Assembly: GCA_963825405.1 (NCBI GenBank)
Contig: CAWGTB010000012.1
Span: 1-64,000, forward strand
Direction: 5' to 3'
From: JACPNO01 sp963825405
GTDB taxonomy: Bacteria; Acidobacteriota; Terriglobia; Bryobacterales; Bryobacteraceae
DNA length: 64,000 nt
Shown here: piece by piece, positions 1 through 10,343 of the stretch
Layout: the number at the start of each line of letters is the position of its first letter
How positions within the stretch are numbered: the stretch's first letter is position 1
The notes under the pieces: generated by a model
Told to the model about the DNA's origin: nothing
Databases searched by the model: none
The model's input: only the letters and a program-made list of their open reading frames with translations
Translations under genes and position numbers: made by a program

Positions 1-373
1 AGAGCTAGGCCGCGCCAACTTCAGTTTGTGGAATTGCGGTTCGAAAAGGACGGCGGACCGTCGCAAAGACCGCGGCGTTCGCCCTGATCGAGCACAAGGA
101 GAAGAATATGGCGTGTTCGCCGCCGTCGCCGACTCCTATCTGAGCGGCAGTCCCGTCGCTGTATGCGGGCTGGGCCCGGTGTAATGCATCTCTTCAACGG
201 ACTGATGGATGCGCGCAAGGAGGGTGCCGCGATCATCGCCATCGCCGGGCGAGGGCGCGCTTGAGCTGTGCGTTTTCCTTCTGCATGTCCTTGCGCTTTT
301 TGAAGAGCACTCGAGGAAAATCCATGCCCATCCTCATTCGAAAGCAGCTTGCCCGCCGAGTGATATCGAGGTG

Positions 374-924
374 CTAGGCCAAGGCCTGCGAGTGGCATTT
401 CAGCAGCGATGGGGGAAATGCATCGGGCCTCGTGCCAGCCAAATTGTAAGCACACAGTAGTGGCACGGAGTACTCTTGGATCACTTCATTCCAAAGCTCC
501 TCTAAGCGCTCCGTGACCTGCTGCCTGGACTGCCAGATCAAACTCACCATCTCGCCAAATACGCGCACAGGGCGTTCGCCGCCCGCCGCCTTGGCTCTCT
601 CGATCATGCCGGCGATTTTCCACTTAAAAACGTACTCATCAATGATTCCGTCGAACATGAACGAGGACAGAAGCTTCTCGGCTTCCTCGCAGACGAGCTC
701 TCCGATCTCTGCTAAGCCTTCCACATCGAAGCCGCTACGTTTGAGACGTTCCAAAATTGGCCTGCAGTGTGTTCAGTCATTATCAGGAGGACCGCTTCGC
801 CTTTGCGAAGTCCAGCGCTGGCAAACAGGCACACGGCCTCCGCCATTTGCGAGTCCTCGCGTGTATGGGTAGACGATGTGTCCACAGGGTTCCGGATTGG
901 AAAGAATCGCGGTCGCGCTGGCAT
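374..924 (-). pseudogene. MEDS-domain sensory protein, frameshifted remnant
   Basis: Two overlapping minus-strand frames together resemble a MEDS (methanogen/methylotroph, DcmR sensory) domain, which in known proteins senses small ligands next to histidine kinases or other regulators. The first frame (924 to about 712) holds the domain start, with AGLRKGEAVLLIMTEHTA fitting the usual GEA...T.EH segment. The second (about 754 to 374) holds the rest, with VRVFGEMVSLIW, LEELWNE and LLCAYN. The frame changes near 715-750. No kinase or DNA-binding domain follows; the reading frame ends in unrelated residues after LLCAYN, so the gene looks truncated at the 3' end as well. The family call is by motif memory; the broken state is seen directly. 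Confidence 0.6.
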
Positions 925-1344
925 TCATTTGGGCTGGCTTCCTTCTATTTAAATGAGATCCAGTTAGCTGCGCATTGTTTCAGAAAATTAAGGTTGGTCT
1001 TTCGGCGCGGCGCGGGCAACGGCGAAACCGGGCGACATTTTCACGCGGGAGGCGCGTCCGGTAATCCAACGTCTACTCGCCAGCGTCTTTGGAGGGCCCG
1101 CCGGCAAGCAGTTGAAGGCGTCAATCATGGACGAGAGCCAGGCGGAACCGTCCGCGGCCAAGCTCACTGTCAACAACCGCTACCCCGACACGGTACCGCC
1201 GGCTTCGTTCCCACGCGCTATACGCAGCGTCTGGGGACCGGGACCACGAAGACTTCGCTATTTTCAGATCGGGAAACGTGCCTGAGGGCGAGTGGGCTGA
1301 GCTGCCGTGAGACGGTAACGGAAAGCTTTGGCTACTCAAACTCC

Positions 1345-1602
1345 TCACAACGGATGAGAAACGCGCACATCCTTCATCCACTGCGCCATGCGTGCGATGG
1401 GCCGCACCATGCTCCAGCGAACGATAAGAATGGTAATTCCGGCGATCAGGAACATTTGCACCAGGACTCGGGCGAATGTGTCTCTCCACATCTTCGCGTT
1501 CTGCGAATCAATGTACGTGGCATCGTGGAAGACCGCGAGCGCGCCGATGGTGTTTTCGGCACCGTGCAAGGGCACGGCATAAACCTGCATTTCCTCGTAC
1601 AC
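1345..1602 (-). pseudogene. Transmembrane sensor segment with HAMP-like start, fragment
   Basis: An 85-residue fragment reads VPLHGAENTIGALAVFHDA, then a tryptophan-rich linker, a hydrophobic helix (VLVQMFLIAGITILIVRW) and PIARMAQWMKDVR. This is the end of an extracytoplasmic sensor domain, a membrane helix and the beginning of a HAMP linker. Similar N-terminal segments occur in acidobacterial and proteobacterial sensor proteins, including some trehalose-6-phosphate synthases with an N-terminal HAMP region. I recall that resemblance but cannot verify it. In-frame similarity continues upstream to about 1680 past a stop codon (IIASIKEKPEYDVYEEMQ-like), and nothing recognisable follows downstream, so this is a relic. 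Confidence 0.45.
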
Positions 1603-1802
1603 GTCGTATTCTGGCTTCTCTTTGATCGACGCGATTACCTTTTAGTTGGGATTTTTCTTCGTCCGCTTCTTCTCGCTCCGCCGCTTCAATTGTGGCTGAT
1701 TTTCACGGCCTGGCACACTCACCGTTTCTTGAGCCGATCGTCAGGCGCTGAGAAACGATGTGCACATCGGGCACGGTATTTGTGTTGTTTCCGCTCGCAC
1801 GA

Positions 1803-3251
1803 TCATTCATTGATGCGAATGAACGTCCTCCACGTTGGACGACCGTCCCAGAGCATATCGATGCGATAGATACCATCCTGGAGTGGAGACGGCGAAAAGG
1901 CAAATGATATCCGGGTCGGTTCGCCCCGCAATGTGATCTTCTTTGGTGGGCCCGTCGCGCAAACTCGGTTTCCCGCGTCGTAAATGCTTACCGATACCTC
2001 ACCCTTTGAGGCCTTGGCCTTCCGCTGCCACAAAGAATACACATTCAACGATGCCTCACTCCGCGAAAACTCACTTGAATCCGGTGGCATTGGATCAGAA
2101 CCCCGCTTGAGTGCGCTTGCGCCGGTACCGCCATACATGAACTCAGGCATCGCGACAACCGCAGCGGTCAGAATTCCTTCGCGATCGAGTTGATCCAGGG
2201 ACTTCCCAGATGCTGGTAGATTCTGTGGAATTTCCGAGATCGACGTCGCGGAATTGATCGTTCCAATCAGAGTCCACAAACCTGGGCTTACGTTGATCGC
2301 GCGCTGCTCAAGTTTCGCGCCAGGCGTTAAACTACCACCCAGTATCCCTACAACCCCGCCAAAAGAGTTCAGAATCGGCCCACCCACAGCTGCGGGCTCT
2401 ATGGCCTGTGCTATCTGAATCCGTGCACCGTACCCCGGCACAACCCTTTGGCCGCTTACGTCCACGACTCCGATCACTCGTGCCCTCGAATCGACGTTGA
2501 ACGCCACCAGTCGCTCGCCGACGGATATTTCCTTCGGATTGCCTAGGGGAATTGCAGGAAGGGAGCCAGAACTTGCCTTTAGAATCGCCCAATCGCCCAG
2601 GCGGGAAACGGCGAAAACTTCGTCCGTTTTCACTTTCCGTCCGTCTGAAAACTCCACCTCCAGTCCCTTGGCCGAGTCGATCGATTGGAATGCTGTGGCG
2701 ATCGTGTCGGGCTTGATGATGAAACCGGTACTTACATCGGCCTTGCGACCGGTCTCATCCAGCTTTCGAATCCAGACTATGGAAGGGCCAACTGTCTTGA
2801 AAATTTGGTCTACCGTCAGCTGTTTAGTGCGGGTTTCCATTCCCGCAATTTCGAATGGGTGAGAGCCCGCTGGCTGGCCATCCACACGTACTTCGAGCGT
2901 CCAAACGCCGTTTGGAAGGTCTGAGGTGACGCTAAAGATCCAGTAGCAGTTGAGCGCGTTGGTGGTCGTTTGGATCTTGACATCCGGCGAGATCGATGCA
3001 ATTCGGCCGTCCGGTTGCTTCCAAATTCCAGTAAGGACATGATCCCCTGGCGACGCTTCCCATTGGAAGTAGATGACCAGTGAATTGTCGTTCGGAAAGA
3101 CGAAGCGATTGCGTGCCTCGTCCAACACGAAGTCGGCTCCTACCGTTTTTCCGGACGGGCCCGAGAGTGATCGAAGGAACTTTAATGGATTCGCAGCTGG
3201 GGCGCCGATGGCCAACACCGCAAGGGCTGAAACCATGCCAAGCAGGCGCAT
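1803..3251 (-). CDS. Secreted trypsin-fold protein lacking catalytic residues (pseudoprotease)
   Basis: A secreted protein of about 480 residues. The start is placed at the ATG at 3251 because it opens directly into a signal peptide (MRLLGMVSALAVLAIGA, cleavage near APAANP); the open frame extends 21 bases further to a GTG. Residues about 30-140 look like an immunoglobulin-like sensor or binding domain. Residues about 150-340 follow the chymotrypsin/HtrA fold, with STGFIIKPDTIATAFQSID, LGDWAILKA and AAVGGPILNSFGGVVGI. In active HtrA-type proteases these segments carry His (TNxHV), Asp (DxAxLK) and Ser (GNSGGP). Here the Asp is kept, but His is replaced by Gln and Ser by Val. A second beta-rich domain closes the protein. 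It is therefore likely a non-catalytic binding or scaffold protein. Confidence 0.75.
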   Translation of the reverse strand: MRLLGMVSALAVLAIGAPAANPLKFLRSLSGPSGKTVGADFVLDEARNRFVFPNDNSLVIYFQWEASPGDHVLTGIWKQPDGRIASISPDVKIQTTTNALNCYWIFSVTSDLPNGVWTLEVRVDGQPAGSHPFEIAGMETRTKQLTVDQIFKTVGPSIVWIRKLDETGRKADVSTGFIIKPDTIATAFQSIDSAKGLEVEFSDGRKVKTDEVFAVSRLGDWAILKASSGSLPAIPLGNPKEISVGERLVAFNVDSRARVIGVVDVSGQRVVPGYGARIQIAQAIEPAAVGGPILNSFGGVVGILGGSLTPGAKLEQRAINVSPGLWTLIGTINSATSISEIPQNLPASGKSLDQLDREGILTAAVVAMPEFMYGGTGASALKRGSDPMPPDSSEFSRSEASLNVYSLWQRKAKASKGEVSVSIYDAGNRVCATGPPKKITLRGEPTRISFAFSPSPLQDGIYRIDMLWDGRPTWRTFIRINE

Positions 3252-3374
3252 AGAATACGTGAATACTACCACGAATGTCCGAAATGTTTGGGCATTTCCG
3301 TCCGAAATCGGTCCGGGCTGGGCTACCAGCCGTCGACCACATCAACCGCGTTGCCTTAAGGCTCGTCTGGACCG

Positions 3375-3710
3375 TCAGCGCTTCTTCCCACGAGCGGAGG
3401 TTTTCGCCTGCTTTTTGGGTGACGCGACCTTCGCCGTGGGCACCATCACCTTGTGCACCGGCCTTGCGGTCGGCTGTCCCGCATCGATCCCGAGTTGTTG
3501 AAGGATGGGCATGAGCGTCTTCCCGAACTTGTCGAACGCCGCCTGCGACGTCCAGACATCGAACACCATCAGCTTGTCTTTCGGGCCAAACGCAACATGG
3601 TACGAACGTCCAGCCGGGTTGCCCGCCCCAGCCTTTTTCAATGCTTTGATGCACTCGTCGTATTTCGCCGCGGACATTGCGGCAGGAGAGACGTAGATCG
3701 CTATCGCCAT
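3375..3710 (-). CDS. Small conserved protein, dimeric alpha/beta-barrel type
   Basis: A 111-residue cytoplasmic protein. Start chosen at the ATG at 3710, preceded by a GAGGG ribosome-binding site; a GTG six bases upstream is less likely. The core (MAIAIYVSP...YDECIKAL..., then GRSYHVAFGPKDKLMVFDVWTS and FDKFGKTLMPIL) has the pattern of the ferredoxin-like dimeric alpha/beta-barrel (ABM/EthD-like) superfamily, whose members are often small monooxygenases or stress proteins. Catalytic residues cannot be assigned. The last 25 residues are lysine-rich (KKQAKTSARGKKR), a low-complexity basic tail. It stands alone; its neighbours are the pseudoprotease (same strand, 123 bp away) and a long gap. Confidence 0.65.
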   Translation of the reverse strand: MAIAIYVSPAAMSAAKYDECIKALKKAGAGNPAGRSYHVAFGPKDKLMVFDVWTSQAAFDKFGKTLMPILQQLGIDAGQPTARPVHKVMVPTAKVASPKKQAKTSARGKKR

Positions 3711-4077
3711 GAACACCCTCTTTCTTGCGACTCAACACCGCCGGGCCGGCGGGTGGCCGTGTTCATTGTAGTGCAAATTCCATAGCCAAGTCCGGTTTTA
3801 GTCGCCCTGGCGTGGCGATATTTTTAGTTCGTGTTGGGTCCGACCAATTCGCTGTTAACTACACAGTGTGCAGATTCGTCTTGGTCCCCAGGCGATTTGA
3901 AAAGCCACTGGATAGTTCTATAAAGGAGGATGTCAAGAAAAAGATCTCCCCATCGAGCTGAAGCCGAGCGAAAATTTCGGCATCCAGCCCCGCCCCCCCC
4001 CGCTTCGCCGGTTCGTTGTGAGTAGAGCCGCGGGACATTGATCATGTTTTTCCTGACTGGTGGCTGGTTTCCGATCC

Positions 4078-4210
4078 CTGCTTTCCCTCTTATGAGGAAT
4101 GTGTTGCTCAGAACGGCCCGGAGTCCGTCAAGGGCGCGCCGATAGGCGCGGCCTAGCGAACCCTTGACGGCGAGGACCGTTCTGAGAGGATCAAGGAGGA
4201 GGGAAAGCAG
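4078..4210. repeat. Triple nested inverted repeat (133-bp quasi-palindrome)
   Basis: Three pairs of perfect inverted arms nest around one centre: CTGCTTTCCCTC (4078-4089) with GAGGGAAAGCAG (4199-4210); CTCAGAACGG (4107-4116) with CCGTTCTGAG (4177-4186); CCGTCAAGGG (4125-4134) with CCCTTGACGG (4161-4170). The gaps between arms are short and roughly symmetric, so the whole could form a cruciform in DNA or one long stepped hairpin in RNA. It lies downstream of the broken IS110-type transposase and outside any gene I can support. Confidence 0.85.
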
Positions 4211-4478
4211 ATCCTGGACTCCGGGTCGATTTCTGAAACGCGGGCAAGCGTGACGGTTGCGCTGTCATGTGTCAACCATGGTTCTATCTGAGGCTCGTGG
4301 CCTATAGCTTTTTTCGGTTGTCCGAGGGGGCATAGAGTTAACAAAGAGACTCTGCGCTTTAGAGGCACATTTGCCTACGATCGGGGTGGATACTCTCCCT
4401 CGAACCCGAGCGTTTCGAGAATCGACTGGCCAGTCGCCAGGGATGGTCCCGACGATGGCGTAGGCTCTCGTCACACGC

Positions 4479-5546
4479 TCAAGCTGCTTGCCGTTTCAAT
4501 TGTCCTGGATCGAAGCGTTCTCCTTTCTTCCAAATCTTTAAAACGATCGCTGCAATCTTGCGAGCTAGAGTCAAGCGTGCCATCGTCGGCTTCATGCCTT
4601 TGGCCAGCAAATCCTGATAGAAATCTCCCAGTGCATCTCGGGAGTGACTGGCCTGTGTGGCTGCGCTCTTGAACACATTCTTCAGGTCATGACTATGGTT
4701 GTGATTGAGACCGCGCAGAGCCGGCAGCCTCTTGGAAGGCTGCCAGTTGCCCCCGTGAACCGATATTCGCCGCTGACGCGCGTCTGCAGCGCCAGCCCAG
4801 AGTAGGCCCATAGTTGCCGTTTCGTTCGGAAACGATGCGGTGTCTGGAGCAGAGCGATCAAAAGCGCGACTCGGATCGGGCCCAGCAGGGGAATCTGTCG
4901 CAGCAGCTGATGGGCGGGATGCTTCTGGCTTTCGGTCAACATCTCCCGCCGTGCTTGCCGACGTATTTGCATCAAGGCATCGAGTTGTTGATAGAGCTGC
5001 TCAGCGCGACGATGCACGCCCGCTTCCGACAGTTGTTCCAGCCAGTTGCTACGGTAGCGCGGTGAATATACCTTTACTCCGGCGCAGGAAATTGCCCAAC
5101 TTCGATACAGTGCTTTAAGCCGATTCATCACCCGCGTGAGATCTTTCGGTCACGGTGAGATAGCTACGGCTCAGTTCCCGCAAGGTCCGTACCCCGGACT
5201 CCCCGTGGTAAACCGGCGTGAGAAGTTCCGCGCGCAGCAGTTCGCTGAGCTTGCGTGCATCCACCCGATCATTCTTGTTGCCGGCTTTCAGCAGCGCGTT
5301 CTTCCGCGGATCGCACACCACCACGCGGGCAACGTGAGGTTTAAGTAGGTCGTACAGCCAGGCGGCACTGGTTCCTTCCTCGAACGTGACCCATAAGCTT
5401 CCACGCAGTCCTCGGATGAATTCGAGGACGGTGGCTGCCTTGGTTTCGATGATACATTCCATCACCAGCTTCCCGACGCCGTCCCTGACCGCAACCGAAA
5501 TGCTGGCCTGATGCACGTCCATGCCAATGTACTTTCTGTTATCCAT
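4479..5546 (-). pseudogene. IS110/IS1111-family transposase, two frameshifts
   Basis: Three minus-strand frames join into one DEDD transposase of the IS110 family, which recombines circular element DNA using a RuvC-like domain and, in studied members, an element-encoded bridge RNA. Part 1 (5546 to about 5140) starts MDNRKYIGMDVHQASISVAV and contains TFEEGT and NDRVDARKL, the RuvC-like acidic residues. Part 2 (about 5131-4720) contains LRQIPLLGPIRVALLIALL, the transposase_20 helix-hairpin region. Part 3 (about 4720-4479) contains LNHNHSHDLKNVFKSAA and GMKPTMARLTLARKIAA near the normal end. Frame changes lie near 5135 and 4715. Coding length when joined (about 350 residues) is normal. The element is inactive unless the shifts are sequencing errors. 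Confidence 0.85.
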
Positions 5547-5806
5547 TTGTTGTGCTCCTTCCCTTCGGCCCTGAGCCGACGCTCAAAGCCTACTCTGAAA
5601 GGGGCGCCCTTTTATAATGCGTTAACGCGCCGTCCTCCACGCCGTCGATCTATTGAGGGAGTGTTGGCAGGCGAGGTTTGTTCTGATGTAATTCCTAGCC
5701 GTCCGCCGGAAGCGGCAGTTATGCTTGAAATAGTGTTCGCTCCTCCTGGATGGGCCGCCGGCCGAGTCCTATTCAGCATGCTGATGAATCTGCGATAACA
5801 ATAAGC

Positions 5807-7150
5807 ATGGGCAGCGCCAGCGCGGCGATCGAGCATATTGACCGCTATGCTGCTCCCTCTTCGGTGAGCGCCGCCGGGATTTTCCTGGCGGCTTCGTCTT
5901 CGAGCGCTTCCACCGCTCCGTTCTTCTACCGGCTGTCTCGCCGCGCCGCGACGTGGCGCGGACTTGGCGCTGACCCTCGCCCAGGTCGTGCGGACGCGTT
6001 ACTACACGCCGCCGGCCATGGTGCAGCGGCTGATTCAGCAGAGCGATCCGGTGATTACCTGTGGCGGCGGGGTACTGCGCTTCGAGGGCTTTTCCGCCTG
6101 CTGCGGCGTCTATGCGCGGCTTGATCTTCTGGGCAACGCCTTTGATGCGGACCGGCTTCGAGCCCGGCACTGCGAACGTCGACTTCAATCCGCCGATGCG
6201 AGCCGCCCTGGCGAAGCTCCGCGACGGTGAACGCGCGCGCCTCTTGGTGAGCAAAGCAGGTTTTGAACTAGCCGCCAAGTCTGGCGACGCCTTCGAGCGG
6301 CGCGTCGCGCTGCCGGTGCGCTGGATCAAGGGTTTCGTAGAGGTTCAGGCACATCAGGCCCGCATGGAGCGACGATTTGCGATATCCGGAGCCATTGCGC
6401 AGCGATTTCTGCGAGACCTGCCACGGCAGCGGACGCCCGGGATGACGTTTGTTTCGCCGATGGGCAATACGCTGCGGTTGAGCCAGACGGCGGCAGGCGG
6501 TGGCGTGCCGGTGGGCGGGATCGACCGGTTGCGCATCCTGGCGGACGTGGCGCGTCACGCGGTTGAACTCGAGGTCTACTCCAGCGGCGACGGAGCGACG
6601 GCTTGGCGAATGGAAACTCTTGACACCCGCCTGTTTGTGGTGTTGAGCCCGGAGCCATCGCGCGGGTTTTCGGGCGAAGGCCAGGTGCTCGGGGCGCTGG
6701 CGGAGGGATCCAGCATCACGGCGCGGCTGCGCGCGATGCTGCGATGGCAGAGCAGCCTCGACCCACGTTCACTTGCCGCCGAACTGGATGCTTCCGAAAC
6801 GGAGATTGCCGCTGCGCTCGCCGAACTGGGCACGGCGGGGCTGGTGGGCTACGATCTGGCTGAGGCGAGGTACTTTCATCGGGAGCTGCCGTTTGACCTC
6901 GCGCGCGTCGCAAAGGTCCATCCGCGCCTGGTCGCCGCGCGCGAACTCGTGCGCACCGGGCAGGTGGAGATCGAAGCCGCCGATGGCAAGCGCGTGGGTG
7001 CGCGGAAAGGACGGCGAGTATCGCGTGAGGCGCGATGCAGAAGGCGGCTGGCATTGCCTTTGCCCGTGGGGCGCAAGGCACGGAGGCTCGCGCGGGCCTT
7101 GCAAGCATATTCTCGCTGTCCAGATCGCTTCGGGAGAAACCGGCGATTGA
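5807..7150 (+). pseudogene. SWIM zinc-finger family protein, three frameshifts
   Basis: Four plus-strand segments join into one protein of about 445 residues: 5807-5935 (HIDRYAAPSSVSAAGIFLAA), about 5940-6150 (RYYTPPAMVQRLIQQSDPV, TCGGGVLRFEGFSACCGVY), about 6150-7005 (the long middle) and about 7005-7150. The last segment holds the SWIM signature CLC...CKH (WHCLCPWGARHGG... then PCKHILAVQIA), a zinc-binding finger. The SWIM function is binding DNA or protein; substrates of this bacterial family are unknown. The middle has a helix-turn-helix-like stretch (LAAELDASETEIAAALAELG). The stop TGA at 7148-7150 overlaps the TTG start of the DUF6493 gene. A 300-bp near-identical copy of its middle lies at about 30290-30590. 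Confidence 0.75.
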
Positions 7151-9566
7151 AGGATGAGTTGCTGGCTGCGATCGAGGCGGGCGATGAGCAGACGTGCGTG
7201 CGCCTGCTGAAAGGTCAGGACGAGAGGGCGCGACGAAAGTTGTATCCAGCGGTTGCGGAAAAGATCGAGGAGATCGACGCGGCCTTTAAAAGCGACTTCG
7301 GCCCGACCCGGCCCGAGATCTTCCGGCGCCACACGGCGGCGCAGCTTGCGATGCTTGGCACAGCCATGCTCGGAGAACTCAAGAAAACCGCCCTGTGGCA
7401 ATTCCATGGCGAGGCTGCACACGCCGTTTTGACGGAGCGGCGACCCAGCTGGCTGGCCGAATGGGCCCAGTTCGAACTCGAGAAAAACTTCAGGAACTGG
7501 GCGGCTCGTGCGTGCGCTGGTTCGCGATGGACTGATTCCCAAGCCAGCCTCCGACTTCTACATTCTCGGCATGATCGCGGCGCCAGACCGCCACCTCCCG
7601 CCGCGCCAGTTTATCGAACGGGATCGCGGTTTGCTCGACGACGAACTTTGGCGCTTGTTCGAGTGTGAGGGTTCGGGCGAACTCAGCCTCGCCGCGTATG
7701 ACAAATACGTCCAGGAAAAGAATACTTGGCTCGAAGCGTTCCGAGCGATGGCCGCGGATGGGACCATCGACCGTTCGCGCGTGCTTGCTTCCACGCTGGA
7801 CGCGCTCGTACGGGACTTTGCTCCGTTCCGCGCCGGCTGGTTTTCGCGTCTGCACGAAGCCCTGAAGCCAACGCGGGCCGAACGCGTGGCGCATCGCGAG
7901 CGGTATCTCGATCTGTTGAGCAGCCGGGTACCTGCTACGGTTTCATTTGCGATGAAGGCGCTGGTGGAGGTGGATAAGGCTGGTGCGCTCGATGCGCTGG
8001 CGGCGTTAGACCAGCTGGGAGCGGCCCTGCAAGCTCGTGACAAAGGGACTGCCAAGCGCGCGCTATCCATCCTGAACAAAGCGGCCCGAGGCGCGGATAC
8101 CAGCGTGAAGGCAGCGCATCGCGGCTGTCGCTGCGCGGGCGCTGGCACATGAATCGCCGGACGTGCAAGCTTCGGCTCTAGGCTTGGTGGCGGAGAGTGC
8201 CGCACTGTTGGATAGGTATCGCCCCGTACTGGCGCCGTCCGTGCTCGCTCGACTCGAACCTACTGCGGCGGCATCGGCAACGGTCGACGCTCCACCGCCG
8301 GTCCCCGAAGTTCAACGCGTTGCTCCGGTGGACAACGTGGGTGAACTCGCCGAGCTGTTCGCGGCAGTGCTCGAAAATCAAGGCCCGCCGGTGGACATCG
8401 AGCGCGTGATCGATGGCGTGGCCCGCATAAGCGCCTCCGAGCGGCTCACGACAAGCCTCACCAGGCGAGCTGGGAAGCTGCTCGAGCGGAGAGATCGCCA
8501 GCAGCCTCGTGCCGCACTCGCCGAACTGGCGCTAGCATGGACTCGCGGGCGCCGGATCCCAGAACCGACTGCCGAGGATAACCTCGCGGACTTCCTCGTC
8601 TGGCGCGTATGGTGTGTTGCCGAGCAGGCGGCGCAGCGTCAGGAGCGGGCATTGCTCAGCCTGCCCACGTGGCCCGACGGCCGCATCGATCCAGCGGAGC
8701 TTGCGCGCCGCGTCAACGCGCAGCCACGCAGCGAGTGGGAAAATATCTCCGACGATCGCGCTTCGCTCTTCCACCTCGATCTGTTACAGGCGCGGCTTCG
8801 CACGGGGGCGGGCTTGGACGGCTCTATGCCGCAGATGTATCTCAATTGGAAGACAAAGACTTGGGAGGCGGGCGGCAAGACTTACTCGCACCACCGACCG
8901 ATCCTAGATCTCCCGAGTTCTTCCAAGCGGAACCGCTTCGATCCGGCGCTGCTCTCTACAGCTAGCTTCGGAGCGTCGCTCGAAATGAAGCGCTGGTGCG
9001 CTACCGCGTGCCCGGTGTGGCGCGAGGGCTGGTTTGCGGCGGGTTGCCGCGATCTGGGATATAACCTCGATTGGTGGGCAGCCAACTGGTCGACGCGCGC
9101 CTACCTTGAACCGCTCGTCGAGTCGCACACGGCGATCGGCCCCATGGGCGGATTGCTGCTTGCGCTGGGTCTCGGCGCCAAGGAGACGGGCGAAAACATG
9201 GTGGCCGTCGACGCGCTCACCGCCTCGCTTGGCGAAGGCCGGCTCGCTGGTGCCGGGCTCGGCCGCGCGCTCATTGAAGCAGCATCGTCCGGCGCGATCA
9301 AGTTTGCGCGCTGGAGTAAGCAACTCGCCCGGGCCGCGCAGGCCGGTCCCCGTCACGCGAACGCGATTTTCCTCGCCATCGAGGCGCTCTTCGAATCCGG
9401 CCAGGGAATGGAGGCGGCCGACTATTCCAAACTGGTGGAACTCGAGCGAGAGTTGGCGCACCAGACCGGGCTCCGTTTGTCGCTACCTGGTGCGATCCGG
9501 ACCCTTGAAGCCATTCTTACTGGCGGCAAGACAAAGCGAGTGATCGCCGAACTGTTGAGCCTATAA
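7147..9566 (+). pseudogene. DUF6493 family protein, two frameshifts
   Basis: Joined frames give about 805 residues matching in layout a DUF6493 protein, a helical-repeat family of unknown function found beside SWIM-domain genes. Segment 1 (7147 to about 7500) opens with LKDELLAAIEAGDEQTCVRLL using a TTG start that overlaps the stop of the SWIM gene. Segment 2 (about 7508-8120) contains PASDFYILGMIAAPDRHLPP. Segment 3 (about 8120-9566) contains HLDLLQARLRTGAG, a Trp-rich stretch near 8850 and GLGRALIEAASSGAIKFARW, ending IAELLSL. Frame changes near 7503 and 8120 break it. The coupled start and stop imply co-expression with the SWIM protein. Other partners often seen near such pairs (AAA ATPase, VWA protein) are absent here. 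Confidence 0.65.
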
Positions 9567-10343
9567 GGGCACTTAAACCATCGGGTGCCAGTGCACAGCG
9601 CGCCGAGTTCATTTTGCGCGGCCGAGAAACATTTTCAAGCGGCTGGTGGTGCACTCGGTGGCGGCGAGGCTGGCAGGTAAATCCAAACGTGGCCTTCGGT
9701 GACGGCGAAATGCGCCTGAGACCGCAAATGGAGGTCTGGTTCTGCGCCATCGCACGAACCCGCGTGAGAATTGCCCTGGCGTCTGCGCGTTGCGCGACCG
9801 AAAGACCAAGCCGGAGGACAGCCCGACGTTTAAGGTTGCGTATTGACGATAAAATTATCCGAGGCCGATAGCGTTTAGGGCGGTAGTGGAGATCTGGTTA
9901 TGGCTAAACAAAAGCGGACAGCAAAGCCGTCGACGGCCACAAAGCCGAAACGCAATTGCGTCATTCCTCCTGAGTGTTGAACCGCCATTCGACCTCCTGG
10001 CCGGTATGCTCACAGTGCGTGTCCACCTCGATGCCGTGCCAGCAACAAACGCGCCGCTGCTCGTTGCGCCCTGATCACACAAGCGTGGTCGAATTCCGAC
10101 TGCGGAAATTCCTGATGTCGTTCGTCAATGCGGGATCATCCCGTGTCTAGCCGCAGTTGGCGACACTTGGCTATACGCGACGCCAATTCTACACGCGTCG
10201 GATACCGCCGTCGATCCGCTACACCGTCGAGTCCTGCAGGTTGATCACGCACTCGGCCAGCTTCCCGGCGGGTTGCAATGGCTGGGCGTCTGAACCCGAT
10301 GTGAGAGCCCGCTGACGCTTTTTATCCTATGAACAAGCAGTAG
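9567..10343. other. Gap without a confident gene
   Basis: No gene is supported. A minus-strand open stretch ending with TGA near 9970 reads RRVCCWHGIEVDTHCEHTG followed by QEVEWRFNTQEE, which looks protein-like (Cys/His/Trp-rich) but is closed upstream by a stop at about 10075; it may be a fragment. A second minus-strand piece near 10225-10290 ends LAECVINLQDSTV. Neither family is recognised. Confidence 0.4.

Noticed and set aside
757..1869. 370-residue plus-strand open frame
   Set aside because: It is antisense to the MEDS and HAMP-type remnants, rich in Arg/His/Cys, with no domain or ribosome site.
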